Origin: Bacteroidota bacterium
GTDB lineage: Bacteria > Bacteroidota > Bacteroidia > B-17B0 > Aurantibacillaceae
DNA: 64,000 nucleotides
Reading direction: 5' to 3'
Assembly: GCA_030684395.1 (NCBI GenBank)
Contig: JAUXTT010000026.1
Location: 1 to 64,000, forward strand
Of the stretch, positions 61,478-64,000 are shown one piece after another; position 1 is the stretch's first letter; the number at the start of each line of letters is the position of its first letter. The position numbers were made by a program, and so were the translations under genes. The notes beneath the pieces were generated by a model that saw only the letters and a program-made list of their open reading frames with translations, searched no databases and was not told the origin of the DNA.

Positions 61478-61969
61478 ATGGAAAAAGAAACTTCAAAACA
61501 CTTCGACAAGCTCAGTGGGAGCAACTCTGTACACAGAAAACACACCGTTTTGATGGAAGGTGCAATCAGTCCTCAATTCATAGCGGATAGTATTTCTAAA
61601 CACAGTTCCAAAACCACTATTGGAGCACACGATATTTTTTTGGGACAAGTGAGGGCTGATGAGATAGATGGCAAACAGGTTGTTGCCATTGACTATTCTG
61701 CTTACGAAGATATGGCCGAGGAAAAATTTCATGAGATACGCGAGCATATCTTTTCGCAATACGATATCACCTGTATGCACATTCATCACAGCAAAGGCAT
61801 TGTAAAAGCAGGAGAGATTTGTCTTTTTGTATTTGTGTCATCTGCTCATCGTCAAACGGCTTTTGATGCTTGTCATCAGTTGGTGGAGTTAATTAAAAAA
61901 GAAGTGCCGGTATTTGGCAAGGAACTTTTTTCGGATGATACTTTTGTCTGGAAAGAAAACAAAATATAA
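61478..61969 (+). CDS. moaE: Molybdopterin synthase catalytic subunit MoaE
   Basis: Catalytic subunit of molybdopterin synthase, up to 163 residues. The core motifs are DIFLGQVRADEID (about 50-62), YSAYEDMAEEKF and FVFVSSAHRQTAFDACHQLVE with C-terminal PVFGKELF. The first 25 residues are unusual: bases 61500-61516 are a copy of the dispersed repeat ACTTCGACAAGCTCAGT, so the real start may be ATG 61553 (MEGAISPQF, 138 residues, close to usual length). The stop is 1 base before moaCB's ATG 61971. Confidence 0.88.
   Translation: MEKETSKHFDKLSGSNSVHRKHTVLMEGAISPQFIADSISKHSSKTTIGAHDIFLGQVRADEIDGKQVVAIDYSAYEDMAEEKFHEIREHIFSQYDITCMHIHHSKGIVKAGEICLFVFVSSAHRQTAFDACHQLVELIKKEVPVFGKELFSDDTFVWKENKI
61500..61516. 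repeat. Copy of the ACTTCGACAAGCTCAGT repeat at the annotated start of moaE
   Basis: The same 17-mer as at 51769-51785, here inside the possible moaE N-terminus. It is in frame and gives HFDKLS; it suggests that this part was inserted or is not translated. Confidence 0.65.
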
Positions 61970-61970
61970 T

Positions 61971-62879
61971 ATGGTTGATATCACACATAAATCAAATACA
62001 CTTCGTCAGGCAATTGCACAAGCGGTTGTTAAGGTGAGTAAACAGGAAACCATTGATGCAATTGTAAACAAAACAGTTCCAAAAGGAGATGTTTTTGAAA
62101 TGGCAAAAACTGCAGGATTGTTTGCAGTAAAACGCACCAGCGATATGATCCCTGATTGTCATCCACTGCCGATTGAATTTACAGCAGTTCGTTATGAAAT
62201 AAAAAAACTGGAAGTATACATTGAAATGGAAGTAAAAACCATTTACAAAACCGGCGTGGAAGTAGAAGCTATGCACGGTGTATCTGTTGTAGCACTTACC
62301 ATGTACGATATGCTCAAACCAATAGATAAAGGAATTGAGATCAGCACTATTAAACTACTTGAAAAGAAAGGCGGAAAATCGTGGCATAAAACGGAAGCAC
62401 ATAATTTAAAAGCTGCGGTGCTTGTTATTTCCGATTCTGTATCTGCAAATAAAAGCGTAGATAAATCAGGCAAACTGATCGTAGAAAAACTGAAACAACA
62501 ATTATTTGACAATACTGCTTACGGTATTGTTCCCGATGAAATAGAAGCGATTCAAAACAAAGTGAAACAGTTTTGTAAAGAAGGAATTGATTTGATCATA
62601 ACAACAGGTGGAACAGGACTTTCTCCAAGAGATGTAACACCGGAAGCAGTAGGTGAATTATTAAATAAAGAAATCCCGGGAATCATGGAAACCTCCAGAG
62701 CCTACGGACAAGCAAGAACACCTTACGCGATGTTATCGAGAGGTGTGGCTGGATTTAAAGGAAACACATTGATTCTTACTTTACCAGGCTCAACAAATGG
62801 AGTAAGAGAATCATTGGATTCATTGTTACCTCAATTACTACATGTGTTTAAAGTGAAAGAAGGAAAAAAACACGACTAA
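61971..62879 (+). CDS. moaCB: Fused MoaC (cyclic pyranopterin monophosphate synthase) and MogA/MoaB-type adenylyltransferase
   Basis: Bifunctional protein of 302 residues. Residues 1-150: MoaC with VDITHKSNTLRQAIA, KTAGLFAVKRTSDMIPDCHPLPI and VEAMHGVSVVALTMYDMLK. Residues about 152-302: MogA/MoaB-like with ISDSVS, TTGGTGLSPRDVTPEA and LTLPGSTNGVRE. The fusion joins an early and a late Moco step and occurs in other Bacteroidota. ATG 61971 is chosen over the longer frame that overlaps moaE. Confidence 0.95.
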   Translation: MVDITHKSNTLRQAIAQAVVKVSKQETIDAIVNKTVPKGDVFEMAKTAGLFAVKRTSDMIPDCHPLPIEFTAVRYEIKKLEVYIEMEVKTIYKTGVEVEAMHGVSVVALTMYDMLKPIDKGIEISTIKLLEKKGGKSWHKTEAHNLKAAVLVISDSVSANKSVDKSGKLIVEKLKQQLFDNTAYGIVPDEIEAIQNKVKQFCKEGIDLIITTGGTGLSPRDVTPEAVGELLNKEIPGIMETSRAYGQARTPYAMLSRGVAGFKGNTLILTLPGSTNGVRESLDSLLPQLLHVFKVKEGKKHD

Positions 62880-62884
62880 TTTTT

Positions 62885-63001
62885 CACCACGGAGGCACGG
62901 AGAACACCGAGTTTCGCGAAGAAATTTTAAACCCGCTTTATAAAAACTTTTCGCCCTTTGTGATCCCGATAGCCATTGGGGCTTTATATTCTTGGTGGTT
63001 A
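62885..63001. repeat. Dispersed inverted repeat (CACCACGGAGGCACGGAG ... CTTGGTGGTTAA)
   Basis: The left arm has CACCACGGAGGCACGGAG and CACCGAGTTTC; the right arm CCTTTGTGA, CCCGATAGCC (related to the 61191 palindrome) and CTTGGTGG. It fills the space between the convergent moaCB and guanine deaminase genes. Confidence 0.6.
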
Positions 63002-63013
63002 AAGTTTCGGAGT

Positions 63014-63484
63014 CTAGTATTCTATCTTATCATTCTTGTTTGTCCACTCTTTAAAAGCAACTAAAGCTTCTTCACGCGACATTTGAATGAATTGGAGATT
63101 GCGTTCGTTTAATGGTTTTGCAATTTCTTTGTAAATAAAATCATCGTCGAAATTAATTTCAGCAGCATCTACTTTAGTGTTGGCATAATAAACTTTAGAT
63201 GGACGTGCCCAATAGATAGCTCCAAGGCACATAGGACAAGGTTCGCAGCTGGTGTATATTTCACAGTCGTCTAATTGAAATGTATTTAATACTTTACAGG
63301 CTTCTCTAATTGCGTTTACTTCTGCGTGTGCAGTAGGATCGTTTGAGGATGTAACAGAGTTTGCGCCTCTTGCAATTATTTTTCCGTCTTTTACAACTAC
63401 TGCTCCAAAAGGCCCACCCTTTCCTGACTTCACATTATTTATAGAAAGCTCGATTGCTTCCTTCATGAAATTTTTATTATCCAT
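63014..63484 (-). CDS. guaD: Guanine deaminase (CMP/dCMP-type zinc deaminase fold)
   Basis: Zinc enzyme of 156 residues: metal and proton-shuttle motif HAEVNAI (HAE) and PCPMC (PCxxC), and the C-terminal IYKEIAKPLNERNLQF typical of GuaD-type guanine deaminases. It makes xanthine from guanine, the substrate of xdhAB in this cluster. A tRNA adenosine deaminase is excluded by the shorter N-terminus and the C-terminal pattern, though a related nucleoside deaminase remains possible. Confidence 0.88.
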   Translation of the reverse strand: MDNKNFMKEAIELSINNVKSGKGGPFGAVVVKDGKIIARGANSVTSSNDPTAHAEVNAIREACKVLNTFQLDDCEIYTSCEPCPMCLGAIYWARPSKVYYANTKVDAAEINFDDDFIYKEIAKPLNERNLQFIQMSREEALVAFKEWTNKNDKIEY

Positions 63485-63649
63485 TCTTTCTTATTTGTCC
63501 CGAATATAGCTTCAGGATTTTCTTTCGAATTTACTCAAAATTCATGAAACATAAACCAATTAAAGTGTTGAAATAAGAATGAGTTTCTTGTTTGTTTATG
63601 CAACAAAAGTCATCTATCAATCTTATAATTGACAAACTCTTTCTACACG

Positions 63650-63667
63650 AAGTAGTTTAAACTACTT
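63650..63667. repeat. Perfect 18-bp palindrome AAGTAGTTTAAACTACTT
   Basis: Both arms are exactly complementary around TTTAAA. It lies in the gap between the guanine deaminase and the DoxX-type gene. It may be an operator or a transcription stop; nothing in the sequence decides this. Confidence 0.5.
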
Positions 63668-63711
63668 TGCTTACAATACTTAATAATTCTTCCCAGAGTA
63701 GATTCTTCTCA

Positions 63712-64000
63712 TTAAATATGTAATCTTAAAAGGTAATCCAACGAATGTTTTCCTGATCCATAAAACAAGAAACAGGCGCAGGCAATAAAGGTTAAGCCAG
63801 CTTGTAATAAGTTGTTTTCCACCATATTTCCTGAAAGATTCACAAACAATGCGGTTGCTACCATTGGCAACAGAATTAAAATGCAAACACGGGTTACTAA
63901 ACCCAATGCAATAAAAATTCCGGCGCACACGTGCAGGGTTGCCGCAACATAATGAATCGTAAGGAGGTCTGCTCCACCAAGTCCGGGTATTGACTCCAGT
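63712..64000 (-). CDS. DoxX-like membrane protein, C-terminal part only, cut by the window edge
   Basis: The minus-strand frame is open from the right edge and ends at 63712. The visible 95 or so residues have hydrophobic segments (HVCAGIFIALGLVTRVCILILLPM, LTFIACACFLFYGSGKHSLD) arranged as in DoxX proteins. The N-terminus is beyond the window. A GTG at 63930 is inside the domain, not the start. Confidence 0.7.
   Translation of the reverse strand, partial: LESIPGLGGADLLTIHYVAATLHVCAGIFIALGLVTRVCILILLPMVATALFVNLSGNMVENNLLQAGLTFIACACFLFYGSGKHSLDYLLRLHI

Noticed and set aside
1-64000. CRISPR arrays, tRNA or rRNA genes and known riboswitches
   Set aside because: I looked through the gaps on both strands and saw no regularly spaced direct repeats and no cloverleaf or conserved riboswitch core.

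Overview
The window looks like a chromosomal segment of a free-living, aerobic to microaerobic member of the Bacteroidota. Evidence: promoters with the Bacteroidota -7 box (TAnnTTTG), few Shine-Dalgarno sequences, a 29-residue Arg/Lys-rich ribosomal-type protein typical of the phylum, a fused CcoN-CcoO cbb3 oxidase, a fused E1 alpha/beta dehydrogenase, and degenerate intergenic inverted repeats common in these genomes.

Layout. 1-5.6 kb: the tail of an IS1595-type transposase, then core genes (dnaJ, grpE, an HU protein, a TPR protein, a small ribosomal-type protein, an RNase E/G homologue). 5.7-9.3 kb: a two-gene A/T-rich accessory island with a Fic protein whose motif starts with Gln instead of His and a TIR-STAND-TPR protein that looks like an anti-phage or NAD-cleaving effector. 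9.4-15.7 kb: a membrane protein, a flavin oxidoreductase with two alpha/beta hydrolases, a 2-oxoacid dehydrogenase E1 and small unknowns. 15.8-31.5 kb: an oxygen-response and respiration region with DoxX-Usp, a PAS histidine kinase and a receiver-Crp response regulator, the copper ATPase CcoI, and a long cbb3 operon ending in hemN. 31.5-44.9 kb: O2-consuming aromatic catabolism (paaABCD, hmgA-hppD, haaO-kmo-tdo), a chorismate mutase/TrhP/ferredoxin cluster, and a desaturase/QueD-like/truncated haemoglobin operon. 45-63.5 kb: purine catabolism (guanine deaminase, xanthine dehydrogenase, PuuD, UraH, UraD, allantoinase, allantoicase) with molybdenum cofactor genes (moaA, moeA, moaD, moaE, moaCB). 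A partial DoxX-type gene runs off the right edge.

Main inference. Eight transcription starts across 27 kb carry a Crp/Fnr-type palindrome, TGA-N6-TCA, whose first T lies 34-35 bases before a TAnnTTTG-like -7 box. This is the geometry of a class II activator at about -41.5. The eight are the kinase/regulator pair itself, ccoI, the ccoS-ccoNO-ccoQ-ccoP-ccoGH...hemN operon, DoxX-Usp, paaABCD, hmgA-hppD..., a 114-aa membrane protein, and desaturase-QueD-trHb. The kinase PAS domain keeps the His and Arg that bind haem and O2 in FixL, 20 residues apart as in FixL. The regulator has a Crp-type recognition helix with the E...R pair that reads TGA half-sites. Together they suggest a FixL-like system with a Crp/Fnr output that couples oxygen level to high-affinity respiration, O2-dependent catabolism and lipid desaturation. 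This is inferred from sequence only.

The purine block forms a near-complete route from guanine to ureidoglycolate, and the adjacent Moco genes supply the cofactor for xanthine dehydrogenase.
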